Positions 46,244 through 55,384 are shown, numbered from the stretch's first letter. The stretch is 64,000 nucleotides of DNA from Alistipes ihumii AP11 (GCF_025144665.1 NZ_CP102294.1:310001-374000); one strand, 5' to 3'. Notes: generated from the letters alone by a model not told the origin. Translations and numbers: made by a program.

Positions 46244-46275
46244 CGTAGTCTATCCAATGATAAAACCCGGACGCA

Positions 46276-47847
46276 ATGAAAATAGCTCTTGCCCAACAAA
46301 ATTACACGATTGGGGACTTCAAGTCGAACAAGGAAAAAATTGTCCGATGCATCGAGCAGGCCAAGTCCGAATCGGCCGATTTGGTCGTATTCTCAGAACA
46401 GGCTATCAGCGGCGCTCCGGCATACGATCTACTGAATAAAGTCACATTTTTGGAACTGTGCGAGGAGACTCTCGAAGAGATCGCGCGCTGTTGCGAAGGC
46501 ATTTCCGTATTGGTCGGCATGCCCGCGCAGTGCATGAACAAGACGATCAGCGTGGCGGCTTTGATCGAGGATCGGAAAATCAAGCGGTACGTCGGGAAAA
46601 AGACGATCGAATCACGCGACGAAATGTGCCATATATCGTCGTCGAAAGGCTGCGAGTACATTAAGATTCGCGGCAAGAAGATCGCCGTCGTCGTGGGGGA
46701 GGATATCAAGACCGAGCAGGAATACGGCGAATACGCAGACCTGATCGTCAATTTGGCCCATAGTCCCTATTCGCGCGGAGTCGTTGAGAAACGCTACGAT
46801 TTTTACCGACAACTGGCTTTCATGACAGGCAAGACCATTCTGTATGTCAATAGCGTCGGCGGACAAACGGATATTGTCTACGACGGCTCTTCGGCGGCTT
46901 TCAACAGCCGAGGAGAGGCGATCGCCCTGCTGAAAAGTTTCGAGGAGGACTTTCAGACAGTGGATGTGGACGGCAACGAAACGCCGAAAAAGATACCCGA
47001 GCAAAACAAAACCTATAATGTTTATCGGGCGATTAAGCTCGGCCTCGGCGATTTTTTCGCAAAAAGCGGATTCAAAACGGCCTGTCTCGGCCTCTCGGGA
47101 GGTATCGATTCGGCCGTTGTTCTTTCGATGGCTGCCGAAACGCTGGGTCCCGAAAACATCCGGGTTCTACTGATGCCTTCTCAATTTTCCTCCGACCATT
47201 CGGTGGAAGACGCGCGCGAGCTGGCGGAAAATCTGGGCGTCGAATACCAGATCGTTCCGATCAACGAGACGTTCGCCGCGCTTACGGCAACGCTCGGTCC
47301 GGTCTTCGGCGAACTGCCTTTCAACGTAGCCGAGGAAAATATGCAGGCGCGCATCCGGGGCATGATGATGATGGCCATATCGAACAAGTTCGGCAACGTT
47401 CTGCTCGCCACCTCCAACAAGAGCGAGATAGCGGTCGGCTACGGCACGCTTTACGGCGATACGGTCGGCGCGCTGAGCATCATAGGAGACCTGTATAAAA
47501 GCGAGGTATACGATTTGGCCCGCTATATCAATCGTCAACGCGAGATCATCCCGCTGAACACGATCATGAAAGCGCCGTCCGCCGAGTTGCGGCTCGAGCA
47601 GAAAGATTCCGACTCGTTGCCGCCCTACGATGTGCTCGACGCCATACTGTACCGAATGATCGAAGAGGGCCAGAGCCGGGAAGAAATCATCAACGCGGGC
47701 TTCGACGAGGACGAAGTGTACAAAGTATACAATCTGGTCGTCAAAAGCGAGTTCAAACGATACCAAAGCTGTCCCACGTTACGGCTGTCGACCCGTCCGA
47801 TGAGAACGGGACGCACCATGCCGCTGACTAACAAATACGGATGCTAG
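46276..47847 (+). CDS. nadE: NAD synthetase with degenerate glutaminase domain
   Basis: A 523-residue two-domain enzyme that makes NAD from nicotinate adenine dinucleotide. The C-terminal synthetase is intact: the ATP-pyrophosphatase loop SGGIDS at 274-279, the block YGTLYGDTVGALSIIGDLYKSEVY, and KAPSAELRLEQKDSDSLPPY. The N-terminal nitrilase-like domain keeps Glu41 (VFSEQ) and a Lys at 108/109 (GKKT). At the catalytic Cys position it has Gly141 (VVVGEDIK, where active relatives have a CED motif). It is also shorter than typical Bacteroides NadE, which has about 640 residues. The glutaminase half is therefore probably dead and the enzyme may rely on free ammonia. The rnf genes begin 28 bases later. 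Confidence 0.93.
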   Translation: MKIALAQQNYTIGDFKSNKEKIVRCIEQAKSESADLVVFSEQAISGAPAYDLLNKVTFLELCEETLEEIARCCEGISVLVGMPAQCMNKTISVAALIEDRKIKRYVGKKTIESRDEMCHISSSKGCEYIKIRGKKIAVVVGEDIKTEQEYGEYADLIVNLAHSPYSRGVVEKRYDFYRQLAFMTGKTILYVNSVGGQTDIVYDGSSAAFNSRGEAIALLKSFEEDFQTVDVDGNETPKKIPEQNKTYNVYRAIKLGLGDFFAKSGFKTACLGLSGGIDSAVVLSMAAETLGPENIRVLLMPSQFSSDHSVEDARELAENLGVEYQIVPINETFAALTATLGPVFGELPFNVAEENMQARIRGMMMMAISNKFGNVLLATSNKSEIAVGYGTLYGDTVGALSIIGDLYKSEVYDLARYINRQREIIPLNTIMKAPSAELRLEQKDSDSLPPYDVLDAILYRMIEEGQSREEIINAGFDEDEVYKVYNLVVKSEFKRYQSCPTLRLSTRPMRTGRTMPLTNKYGC

Positions 47848-47875
47848 ACGGTTTATATCAAAGAGCGAGTCGACC

Positions 47876-48295
47876 GTGAGCGGAGTCATTACACACAGGG
47901 GAGTCGTAACGGAGATTTTCCCCGATGCCATACTAGTCACCATTCGCAGCGAGAGCGCCTGCGGCGGTTGCCGTGTTCGGAAACAATGCGCCATGGGTGA
48001 GAGCGAAGATAAAACGCTGGCTATTCCTTCGGCACAAGCTTCCTATTTCGAAAAAGGGGAAACGGTCGAGGTCGTCACCGAGCAAGCCATGGGTATCAAA
48101 GCAGTCGTATGGGCTTATGTGCTTCCTTTTCTGTCGGTCATGACCGCCTTGCTCGTTCTGCTGCAAGCCGGAGCAGGGGAATTGGTTTCGGGATTGACGT
48201 CGCTGGGGATATTGGCGTTGTATTATTGCGTGCTTTACCTGCTCCGACACCGTCTCGAAAAGGAAATTACGTTTAAAGTCAGAAAAACATCATGA
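47876..48295 (+). CDS. RseC/MucC-family protein
   Basis: A 139-residue inner-membrane protein with a GTG start. The N-terminal cytosolic part has the Cys cluster ACGGCRVRKQCAMG (four Cys, a possible metal or redox site), followed by two helices (MGIKAVVWAYVLPFLSVMTALLVLL and SGLTSLGILALYYCVLYLL). RseC proteins act in the SoxR-reducing system and usually sit with rnf genes, as here: the stop overlaps the start of rnfB by 4 bases. Confidence 0.88.
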   Translation: MSGVITHRGVVTEIFPDAILVTIRSESACGGCRVRKQCAMGESEDKTLAIPSAQASYFEKGETVEVVTEQAMGIKAVVWAYVLPFLSVMTALLVLLQAGAGELVSGLTSLGILALYYCVLYLLRHRLEKEITFKVRKTS

Positions 48296-49167
48296 GTGAA
48301 GTGCTGTTATTCACTGTCTTGACGCTATGTATCGTCGGAGTTCTCGCGGCGGTCGTGCTCTATTTCGTCGCACAGAAATTCAAGGTCTACGAAGATCCTC
48401 GTATCGATGCCGTCGAAAGCATGCTGCCCGGAGCCAATTGCGGCGGATGCGGATATCCGGGTTGCCGGGGATTGGCCGACGCGCTGGTAGGCAGCGACGA
48501 TCTGTCGTCGCTGTATTGTACGGCCGGAGGCGCCGAGACGATGAGGAAGATCGCCGAATATCTGGGGAAAGTCGCCCCGGAAAAAGAACCGGCAGTCGCG
48601 GTCGTTCGTTGCAACGGCAATTGCGAAAAGCGTCCCCGGACCAATATATACGACGGAGCCGCCTCCTGCGCGATCGAGGCGACCCTGTACGGCGGGGAAA
48701 CGGGATGCTCGTACGGCTGCCTCGGAGGAGGCGATTGCGTGTCGGCCTGCGCTTTTGGAGCCTTGTCGATCGACCTGCGAAGCGGGTTGCCCGTTGTGAA
48801 CGAAGCGCTTTGCACTGCCTGCGGCGCGTGCGTCAAGGCTTGTCCCAAAGGAATTATCGAGCTTCGCAAGAAAGGAATGAAAGGCCGCAGGGTCTACGTC
48901 GGGTGCGTAAACAAGGACAAAGGCGCCATAGCGCGGAAAGCCTGCGCCTCTGCCTGCATCGGATGCGGCAAATGTCAGAAAACATGTTCTTTCGATGCGA
49001 TTACATTACAGAACAATTTAGCATATATCGATGCGGACAAATGTCGCTTATGCCGTAAATGCGTGGAAGAATGTCCGACCGGAGCGATCCTTCAGGTCAA
49101 CTTTCCGGCCCGGCCCGCTCCAAGCGGAACGGAAATAAAGGCAAGCACATCTGCTCCATCAGTTTAG
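48292..49167 (+). CDS. rnfB: Rnf complex subunit RnfB (iron-sulfur protein)
   Basis: A 291-residue ferredoxin-like subunit that accepts electrons for the Rnf complex, which couples ferredoxin:NAD oxidoreduction to ion pumping. It has an N-terminal helix (LLFTVLTLCIVGVLAAVVLYFV) and a first 4Fe-4S motif ANCGGCGYPGCRG. Further Cys clusters follow: CSYGCLGGGDCVSAC, CTACGACVKACPKG, CIGCGKCQKTCSFD and CRLCRKCVEECPTG. Four to five clusters in all is typical for this clade. The short C-terminal tail is unstructured. rnfC begins 30 bases after. Confidence 0.96.
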   Translation: MSEVLLFTVLTLCIVGVLAAVVLYFVAQKFKVYEDPRIDAVESMLPGANCGGCGYPGCRGLADALVGSDDLSSLYCTAGGAETMRKIAEYLGKVAPEKEPAVAVVRCNGNCEKRPRTNIYDGAASCAIEATLYGGETGCSYGCLGGGDCVSACAFGALSIDLRSGLPVVNEALCTACGACVKACPKGIIELRKKGMKGRRVYVGCVNKDKGAIARKACASACIGCGKCQKTCSFDAITLQNNLAYIDADKCRLCRKCVEECPTGAILQVNFPARPAPSGTEIKASTSAPSV

Positions 49168-49197
49168 ACTGCAAACCGAAATTTAACGAAATACAGT

Positions 49198-50532
49198 ATG
49201 TTGAAGGGATTCAGCAAAGGTGGTGTTCATCCTCCCGGATTCAAGATAAGCCGAGCGGAGGCCATCGTTGAGTTACCGCCGCCTACGGTCGCCGTCATTC
49301 CGCTATCGCAACATATCGGAGCTCCGGCCGTACCGTGCGTAGCCAAGGGGGATCGTGTCGTGACGGGGCAGTTGATCGCTGCGGCCGACGGATTCGTATC
49401 GGCCAACGTCCACTCGTCGGTTTCGGGCACCGTGACAGCCGTCGGGGAAGTTCCCGATGCGGGCGGAGTCCGCCGGCCGGCTATTACGATCGCCGTCGAA
49501 GGAGACCAGTGGCTCGACATCATCGACCGAAGCGAATCTTTAGTTAAAGAATGTCATCTGACTCGCGACGAGATCATAACGCGCATTAAAAATGCAGGGA
49601 TCGTCGGCATGGGGGGAGCCACTTTCCCCACGCATGTCAAGCTCTCGGTCCCCGTAGGGAAAAAAGCCGAATTTCTGATCGTCAACGGAGTGGAATGCGA
49701 ACCGTTCCTGACGGCGGACCATCGCGTCATGCTGGAGAGGGGAGCCGAAATGCTCGTCGGAACCGACATTCTGTCCCGGGCTCTCGGAGTCGACAAGGCT
49801 TACATAGGCATAGAGAACAACAAGCCCGACGCGATCGAGCATCTGCGACAACTGAGCGCCGGTTATCCGGATATCGAAGTCGTCCCGCTGCGAGTACGTT
49901 ATCCGCAGGGGGGAGAAAAACAACTGATCGAGGCCGTACTGGGCCGCGAAGTACCTTCAGGAGGCCTGCCGATCGACGTGGGGGCCGTCGTGCAAAATGC
50001 GGGTACGACCTTGGCCGTATACGAGGCAGTGCAGAAGAACAAGCCGCTGATCGAACGCGTCGTGACCGTTACCGGCCGGGCAATGTCCCGTACGGCGAAC
50101 CTGAAGGTCAGGATCGGCACGCCGATCTCGTCGCTGATCGAATACGGCGGAGGAATGCCCGAGGACACCGGCAAGATCGTGAACGGAGGCCCGATGATGG
50201 GCCGGGCCGTAGCCAATCCGGAAGCTCCCGTCACCAAAGGAACGTCCGGTATTCTGCTGATCCGTCGTAAGGGCTCCGTGAGAAAAACGCCGCAAAGTTG
50301 CATCAAGTGTGCCAAATGCGTCGGCATATGCCCCATGGGACTCGAACCTTACTTGATGTACGGGTTCGCCCGCCGGTTACGCTACGAGGAGCTCGAAGCG
50401 GCCCATGTCACGGATTGCATAGAGTGCGGTTGCTGTTCGTACACCTGTCCTGCCTACCTGCCGCTGCTGGACTATATCCGGCTGGGCAAGTCGGAAGTGG
50501 CCAAAATTCTTCGGGCGCGAAAAGCCCGATAG
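49198..50532 (+). CDS. rnfC: Rnf complex subunit RnfC (NADH/FMN site)
   Basis: A 444-residue peripheral subunit that carries the NAD and FMN site. Motifs in order: the barrel-sandwich start (PPPTVAVIPLSQHIGAPAVPCVAKGDRVVTGQLIA), the nucleotide-binding loop GIVGMGGATFPTHVKL, NGVECEPFLTADHR, and two C-terminal 4Fe-4S motifs (CIKCAKCVGICPMGLEP and CIECGCCSYTCPAYLP). Length is close to the compact Bacteroidota form, without the long proteobacterial tail. Confidence 0.97.
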   Translation: MLKGFSKGGVHPPGFKISRAEAIVELPPPTVAVIPLSQHIGAPAVPCVAKGDRVVTGQLIAAADGFVSANVHSSVSGTVTAVGEVPDAGGVRRPAITIAVEGDQWLDIIDRSESLVKECHLTRDEIITRIKNAGIVGMGGATFPTHVKLSVPVGKKAEFLIVNGVECEPFLTADHRVMLERGAEMLVGTDILSRALGVDKAYIGIENNKPDAIEHLRQLSAGYPDIEVVPLRVRYPQGGEKQLIEAVLGREVPSGGLPIDVGAVVQNAGTTLAVYEAVQKNKPLIERVVTVTGRAMSRTANLKVRIGTPISSLIEYGGGMPEDTGKIVNGGPMMGRAVANPEAPVTKGTSGILLIRRKGSVRKTPQSCIKCAKCVGICPMGLEPYLMYGFARRLRYEELEAAHVTDCIECGCCSYTCPAYLPLLDYIRLGKSEVAKILRARKAR

Positions 50533-50587
50533 GTTAGGAGACCGGCAAAAACGGATTGCGCAAACAAGAAGAACCAAGCATATATTC

Positions 50588-51625
50588 ATGGAGAAAAAAC
50601 TAATCGTATCCCCGTCGCCTCATATACACGGAGCCATGACGACCCGCCGGCTGATGAAGGACGTGGTGATCGCGCTGATTCCTGCGCTGATCGTCGCTAC
50701 GATCGTCTACGGGACGAGCGCCCTGATCGTGACGGGAGTGTCGGTGGCAGCCTGCGTAGCGTTCGAGTATCTGATCCAACGCTTCATGCTGAAAGGTCCC
50801 GTCACCATCGGCGACTACTCGGCCGTCGTGACGGGCCTGTTGCTCGGATTCAACCTGCCCAACTCGCTTCCTATCTGGATCGTGCTGATCGGCGCTTTGG
50901 TAGCCGTCGGAGTAGGAAAAATGTCATTCGGGGGGTTGGGAAGAAATCCGTTCAATCCGGCGCTCGTGGGACGGGTTTTCCTGCTGATCTCGTTTCCCGC
51001 TCAAATGACCAGTTATGTGACTCCGTCCGGAGTCGACTCGCTGTCCGGAGCTTCGATTCCGGTAGAGATCAGCGCCGAGATGAGCGTCGATGCCGTATCG
51101 GGACCGACGCTGCTCGGCTATGTAAAAGAAGCGCTTGCCGGCGGTCAGACGACGGCCGATCTGACGGACCGTCTGAATTCTTACGGAGACATGCTGCTGG
51201 GCTTCCGCAGCGGGTCGCTGGGCGAAATAGCGGCTTTGGCATTGCTGCTCGGCGGCATCTACTTGCTTTGCCGCCGGGTCATCACCTGGCATATCCCGGT
51301 AGCCGTGCTCGGATCGATGACCGTTTTCTCCGGCATTCTATGGGTTGCCGATCCTCTGCACTACATGAATCCGCTCTTCCATCTGCTGACGGGAGGCGCT
51401 TTGCTCGGCGCCCTGTTCATGGCCACCGATTACGTAACCTCGCCGATGACGTCGCGGGGCATGCTGATCTACGGAGCGGGGATCGGGATCATCACGATTC
51501 TGATCCGCGTATGGGGCGCCTATCCGGAAGGCATGTCTTTCGCTATTCTGATTATGAACGCCGTCGTGCCGCTGATCAACAAGTATGTCAAGCCGAAGCG
51601 CTTCGGAGCCGCTGCGGTCCGGTAA
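50588..51625 (+). CDS. rnfD: Rnf complex subunit RnfD
   Basis: A 345-residue integral membrane subunit of about ten helices that carries covalent FMN on a Thr. The flavin motif, usually SGAT, reads VSGPTLL here with Thr174, an Ala-to-Pro change just before the attachment residue. The conserved block GLGRNPFNPALVGRVFLLISFP is present, as is TDYVTSPMTSRGMLIYGAGIGIITILIRVWGAYPEGMSFAILIMNAVVPLI at the C-terminus, the quinone/ion path region. It lies 55 bases after rnfC. Confidence 0.95.
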   Translation: MEKKLIVSPSPHIHGAMTTRRLMKDVVIALIPALIVATIVYGTSALIVTGVSVAACVAFEYLIQRFMLKGPVTIGDYSAVVTGLLLGFNLPNSLPIWIVLIGALVAVGVGKMSFGGLGRNPFNPALVGRVFLLISFPAQMTSYVTPSGVDSLSGASIPVEISAEMSVDAVSGPTLLGYVKEALAGGQTTADLTDRLNSYGDMLLGFRSGSLGEIAALALLLGGIYLLCRRVITWHIPVAVLGSMTVFSGILWVADPLHYMNPLFHLLTGGALLGALFMATDYVTSPMTSRGMLIYGAGIGIITILIRVWGAYPEGMSFAILIMNAVVPLINKYVKPKRFGAAAVR

Positions 51626-51643
51626 CATTCAAAGAATACGAAT

Positions 51644-52228
51644 ATGGAGAGTTCGTTGAAAAATATGGTTCTTACGCTGCTGGCCATCACCTTCGTTTCG
51701 GCGGCGGCCGTGGGAACGATCTACGAGATCACCCAAGAGCCCATCGCCGCAGCCAAGAGCGCGAAGATCGGCAGTGCGGTCGCGCTGGTCGTGCCGCCGT
51801 TCGACAACAATCCGGACGAGACGAAAACGATCGACTCGCTGGACGGCAAGACCGTTACGGTCTATACGGCCCTGTCGGGACAGGACACGGTCGGATATGC
51901 GATCGAGACATTTTCCAACAGCGGATTCGGCGGTGAAATCCGCCTGATGGTAGGATTCCTTCCCGACGGTACGATTCACCGGGTCGAAACGCTGTCCCAC
52001 AACGAGACGCCCGGACTCGGCGACAAGATCGACCGCAGCAAGTCGGACTTCTCGGTCCAGTTCGAGGGGAAGAATCCCCGAACGTTCCGGCTGGCCGTCC
52101 GAAAGGACGGAGGCGATGTAGACGCTATCACGGCCTCTACGATCTCATCGCGGGCATATGCCGACGCGCTGACGCGCGCCTATCATGTTTTCGAGTCGAT
52201 ACATCAAACGGGAACGAGCCATGAGTAA
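51644..52228 (+). CDS. rnfG: Rnf complex subunit RnfG
   Basis: A 194-residue subunit with one N-terminal helix (MVLTLLAITFVSAAAVGTIYEI) and a periplasmic FMN domain. It shows SHNETPGLGDKI and the covalent flavin motif in the form ITASTISSRA with Thr166; SGAT is the proteobacterial version, and the TAxT form looks ordinary for this phylum. It overlaps rnfE by 8 bases. Confidence 0.95.
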   Translation: MESSLKNMVLTLLAITFVSAAAVGTIYEITQEPIAAAKSAKIGSAVALVVPPFDNNPDETKTIDSLDGKTVTVYTALSGQDTVGYAIETFSNSGFGGEIRLMVGFLPDGTIHRVETLSHNETPGLGDKIDRSKSDFSVQFEGKNPRTFRLAVRKDGGDVDAITASTISSRAYADALTRAYHVFESIHQTGTSHE

Positions 52229-52814
52229 ACTGCAAATTCTGATCAAGGGTCTGATTCGGGAAAATCCGACTTTCGTGCTGCTGCTCGGCATGTGCCCGAC
52301 GCTCGGCACGACCACTTCGGCCCTGAACGGCATGGGCATGGGAGCGGCCACGCTGTTCGTCCTGACGTTGTCGAACATCGTCATATCGATGATCAAAAAC
52401 GTCGTCCCGGACAAGGTACGCATTCCGGCTTTCATCGTCGTGATCGCATCGTTCGTCACGGTGGTCCAGCTCTGTATGGAGGCTTACATGCCCGACCTGT
52501 ACAAGACATTGGGCGTTTACATCCCTCTGATCGTTGTCAACTGCATCATTCTGGGGCGCGCCGAAGCGTTCGCCTCGAAAAACGGAGTGCTCGACTCGGC
52601 ATTGGACGGTTTGGGCATCGGCCTGGGTTTCACGCTGTCGCTGACGCTCCTCGGAGCCGTCCGAGAACTGCTGGGAGCCGGAGCGATTTTCGGCCATAAA
52701 CTCATCGCGGGCGACGGCATGCTGGTCTTCATTCTGGCTCCCGGAGCGTTCATCGCGCTGGCCTACCTGATGACGATCTTCAACAAACTGACGGCTAAAC
52801 ACAAACAAGGATAG
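52221..52814 (+). CDS. rnfE: Rnf complex subunit RnfE
   Basis: A 197-residue six-helix subunit paralogous to RnfA. NPTFVLLLGMCPTLGTTTSALNGMGMGAATLFVLTLSNIVIS is the family opening, followed by YIPLIVVNCIILGRAEAFASKNGVLDSALDGLGIGLGFT. The Cys in GMCPTLG is part of the membrane 2Fe-2S centre shared with RnfA. The start at 52221 is preferred over 52185 since MSKLQILIKGL is the family start. Confidence 0.95.
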   Translation: MSKLQILIKGLIRENPTFVLLLGMCPTLGTTTSALNGMGMGAATLFVLTLSNIVISMIKNVVPDKVRIPAFIVVIASFVTVVQLCMEAYMPDLYKTLGVYIPLIVVNCIILGRAEAFASKNGVLDSALDGLGIGLGFTLSLTLLGAVRELLGAGAIFGHKLIAGDGMLVFILAPGAFIALAYLMTIFNKLTAKHKQG

Positions 52815-52816
52815 TC

Positions 52817-53392
52817 ATGGAATATTTCGTCATAATCATAGCCTCCATTTTCGTCAATAACGTCGTCCTGTCGCAGTTTTTGGGCATCTGCCCGTTCTTG
52901 GGCGTGTCGAGCAGGGTAAGTACCTCCGTGGGCATGGGGGCGGCCGTCACGTTCGTCATGGCCATTTCGTCGGTAGTGGCCTATCTGATCCAATATTACG
53001 TGCTCGTACCGCTGCATATCGAGTACATGCAGACGATTATTTTCATTCTGGTGATCGCCGCGCTGGTACAGATGGTCGAAATCGTCCTCAAGAAGCTCAG
53101 TCCCGCGCTCTATCAGGCTCTGGGCATTTTCCTGCCGCTGATCACGACCAACTGCGCCGTATTGGGCATCGCTATCCTGCTCGTCCAAAAAGAGTACGAT
53201 CTGGGCGAATCGGTCGTCTTCGCGACGGCCACGGCGATCGGATTCTCGCTGGCTCTGGTGCTGTTCGCCGGTTTGCGCGAGCGGCTCGAGATGGAAGATA
53301 TTCCCGCCGCGATGAAAGGGATGCCGATCGCCTTGCTCACCGCAGGCATACTGGCTATGGCGTTCATGGGATTTTCCGGCTTGGTCAGATAG
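52817..53392 (+). CDS. rnfA: Rnf complex subunit RnfA
   Basis: A 191-residue six-helix subunit. NNVVLSQFLGICPFLGVSSRVSTSVGMGAAVTFVMAIS and LPLITTNCAVLGIAILL are typical; the Cys of GICPFLG pairs with the matching Cys of RnfE at the intramembrane 2Fe-2S cluster. It is the last gene of rnfBCDGEA and starts 2 bases after the rnfE stop. A strong terminator follows at 53418. Confidence 0.96.
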   Translation: MEYFVIIIASIFVNNVVLSQFLGICPFLGVSSRVSTSVGMGAAVTFVMAISSVVAYLIQYYVLVPLHIEYMQTIIFILVIAALVQMVEIVLKKLSPALYQALGIFLPLITTNCAVLGIAILLVQKEYDLGESVVFATATAIGFSLALVLFAGLRERLEMEDIPAAMKGMPIALLTAGILAMAFMGFSGLVR

Positions 53393-53417
53393 CGCTTCGA
53401 TTCAGGGAACGGATATT

Positions 53418-53462
53418 GTTACGGGCACAAAAGCGAATCGCTTCCTGTGCCCGTAACATTTT
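53418..53462 (+). terminator. Terminator of the nadE-rnf transcript
   Basis: GTTACGGGCACA (53418-53429) pairs perfectly with TGTGCCCGTAAC (53446-53457), and the loop itself can form AGCG/CGCT. The stem is followed by ATTTT. It lies 26 bases after the rnfA stop and ahead of the next start at 53504. Confidence 0.88.
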
Positions 53463-53503
53463 GCGTCGAATTTGCGTTATCTTTAAAGTGTAGATTGCGT
53501 CCG

Positions 53504-55270
53504 ATGGGGAAACTCGCTCCGATCATATTGGCTATCCTGCTGTTTTGCCCGCACGCCCGGGCGAACAGCGGGACGGATATGCCTGCGGCAGCCGACACCG
53601 TCGCCGACGAAAAGAAAAGGAGCGGATTGTCCCGGCTGATACAAAACACGATTTCGGCTCCTAAACGCGACCGACAGGCCGAGCTGGAAGCCGCCCGGAA
53701 AGATATGGAGTATTTCAGTCGGTACGACGGGAAAACGATCGGGCAAGTCGTCATCGTCCGCAACAACGTCTTCGACCGCGATACCGAGCGATGGGGCGAG
53801 CGGAAAGTCAACGCCATCCACAGGCTTACCCGCGAAAGCCAGATACGCAAGGACCTGTTCATCCGGCCGGGAGATGTCTTCGACGCAGCCACGATCATAC
53901 GGAACCGGCGACTGATTCGCTCGCGGGACTACATATCGGACGTGAGTATCGAAGCCGTTCCGGCCGATGCGGACACCTCGACGGTCGATCTGATCGTCAC
54001 CACGCGCGACAAATGGACGATCAGCCTCGACGCCGAGGTCAGCAGTAACGGCAACTCGTTCGTGAAACTGTACGACGACAACATACTGGGCTGGGGACAC
54101 ATGTTCGCAATAAGCACCTATATCAACTACAAGAACGGCCATTACGGAGGAAACGTATTCGAGTACGAGAATCCGAATATCATGGGAACCTTTTTCAGCG
54201 GCCGCCTGATCGCCGGGCACGGTTTCGACCATACGGACTACGGAGCCGAGATAAAAAAGGAATTCATCCGGCCGACCGACTACGGAGCCGGAGCCTCCTT
54301 CTACTACCAAAAAGAGCCTATCGGCATCTATCCGCTCGACAGCACCGTGCAGAGTCGGGACAGGGAGTGGAACCTATGGTTCGGCAAATCCCGCTATATC
54401 AGGGGGCTGAACAGCAGCTTTTTTTTTACGGGCCGCTACAACGACCTGCGGTTTACCCAGCGACCGGATGTCGCCGACACGCTGAACCCGTACTTTCACA
54501 ACAAGCGGTCGGTTCTGCTGAGCGTCGGACTGTACCGCGAGCGATTCCGTACGTCCAATCTGATCTACGGCTACGGCGTCAACGAGGATATCGCCTACGG
54601 ATTCCGGTTCACGCTGACCGGCGGCCACACATGGGGCGAATTCGGAAACCGGTGGTACGTCGGGGGAGATTTCAGCGCGGGTTACTTCACCTCGTTCGGC
54701 TACATGCGCTGGAGCATCGAATTGGGCAGCTACATCAACACGCGGGACGGGAAGTTCTACCGCACGGCCTTGGTCTCCAATATCAACTATTTCTCCAATT
54801 TGCTGGGAACAGGGCGCTACAAGGTCCGGCAGTTCCTGAATTTCAATTACACCCGAGGCTGGAACCGGCTCGACGGGTTCCGCGAGAGCATCGGCTTCGT
54901 CGACGAGGCGCGCCTGCGCGGACTGAGAGAGGATGTCTACGGCTGTCATCGCCTGGTCGGAACCTCGGAAACCGTCGTTTTCACGCCGTGGAAGATTCAC
55001 GAATTCCGTTTCGCGATGTACGGATTCGCCGATTTGGGCCTGATCGGCAACGACATGAATCTGTTCGGCAACCGTTTTTTCTCGACAATAGGGGTAGGCG
55101 TGCGGATCAAGAACGAAAATCTCGTATTCGGCACGATCAATATCCGGTTGGGCATAGCCCTCAGCGGAGACGGGTTCAGGAAGGCCGACTATTTCCATAT
55201 CAGCAGCGAGCAGCGTAAAGATCCGCTCCGTTACATCCCCGAGCAAGCCGCCCCTGTCGACTACCGATAG
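53504..55270 (+). CDS. Omp85/BamA-like outer-membrane barrel protein
   Basis: A 588-residue exported protein. The signal peptide is MGKLAPIILAILLFCPHARAN. A POTRA-like region follows (about 80-165: IGQVVIVRNNVFDR, IRKDLFIRPGDVFDAATIIRNRRLIRSRDYISDVSIEAVP, VDLIVTTRDKW). The barrel runs to residue 588 with many aromatic beta strands and the FGNRFFSTIGVGVRIKNENLVFGTINIRLGIAL block. The last strand does not end the protein, as the tail RKDPLRYIPEQAAPVDYR follows. It is a one-gene unit after the rnf terminator with a weak -7 box TATCTTTA at 53478-53485. It could assemble or secrete other proteins. Confidence 0.82.
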   Translation: MGKLAPIILAILLFCPHARANSGTDMPAAADTVADEKKRSGLSRLIQNTISAPKRDRQAELEAARKDMEYFSRYDGKTIGQVVIVRNNVFDRDTERWGERKVNAIHRLTRESQIRKDLFIRPGDVFDAATIIRNRRLIRSRDYISDVSIEAVPADADTSTVDLIVTTRDKWTISLDAEVSSNGNSFVKLYDDNILGWGHMFAISTYINYKNGHYGGNVFEYENPNIMGTFFSGRLIAGHGFDHTDYGAEIKKEFIRPTDYGAGASFYYQKEPIGIYPLDSTVQSRDREWNLWFGKSRYIRGLNSSFFFTGRYNDLRFTQRPDVADTLNPYFHNKRSVLLSVGLYRERFRTSNLIYGYGVNEDIAYGFRFTLTGGHTWGEFGNRWYVGGDFSAGYFTSFGYMRWSIELGSYINTRDGKFYRTALVSNINYFSNLLGTGRYKVRQFLNFNYTRGWNRLDGFRESIGFVDEARLRGLREDVYGCHRLVGTSETVVFTPWKIHEFRFAMYGFADLGLIGNDMNLFGNRFFSTIGVGVRIKNENLVFGTINIRLGIALSGDGFRKADYFHISSEQRKDPLRYIPEQAAPVDYR

Positions 55271-55384
55271 GGAATCCGGTATCCGACCGACGATCGCACG
55301 GCTCGGCTTCCCTTCGGAAATCAGAGCAACGGCCATTGCCCTCCCGGGAAGGGAGCGCCGAAATACGCCGATGCCGGCTCTTTC

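Noticed and set aside
51644-52228. RnfG flavin motif TAST as a defect
   Set aside because: The attachment Thr is present and the TAxTISSRA form looks normal for this phylum.
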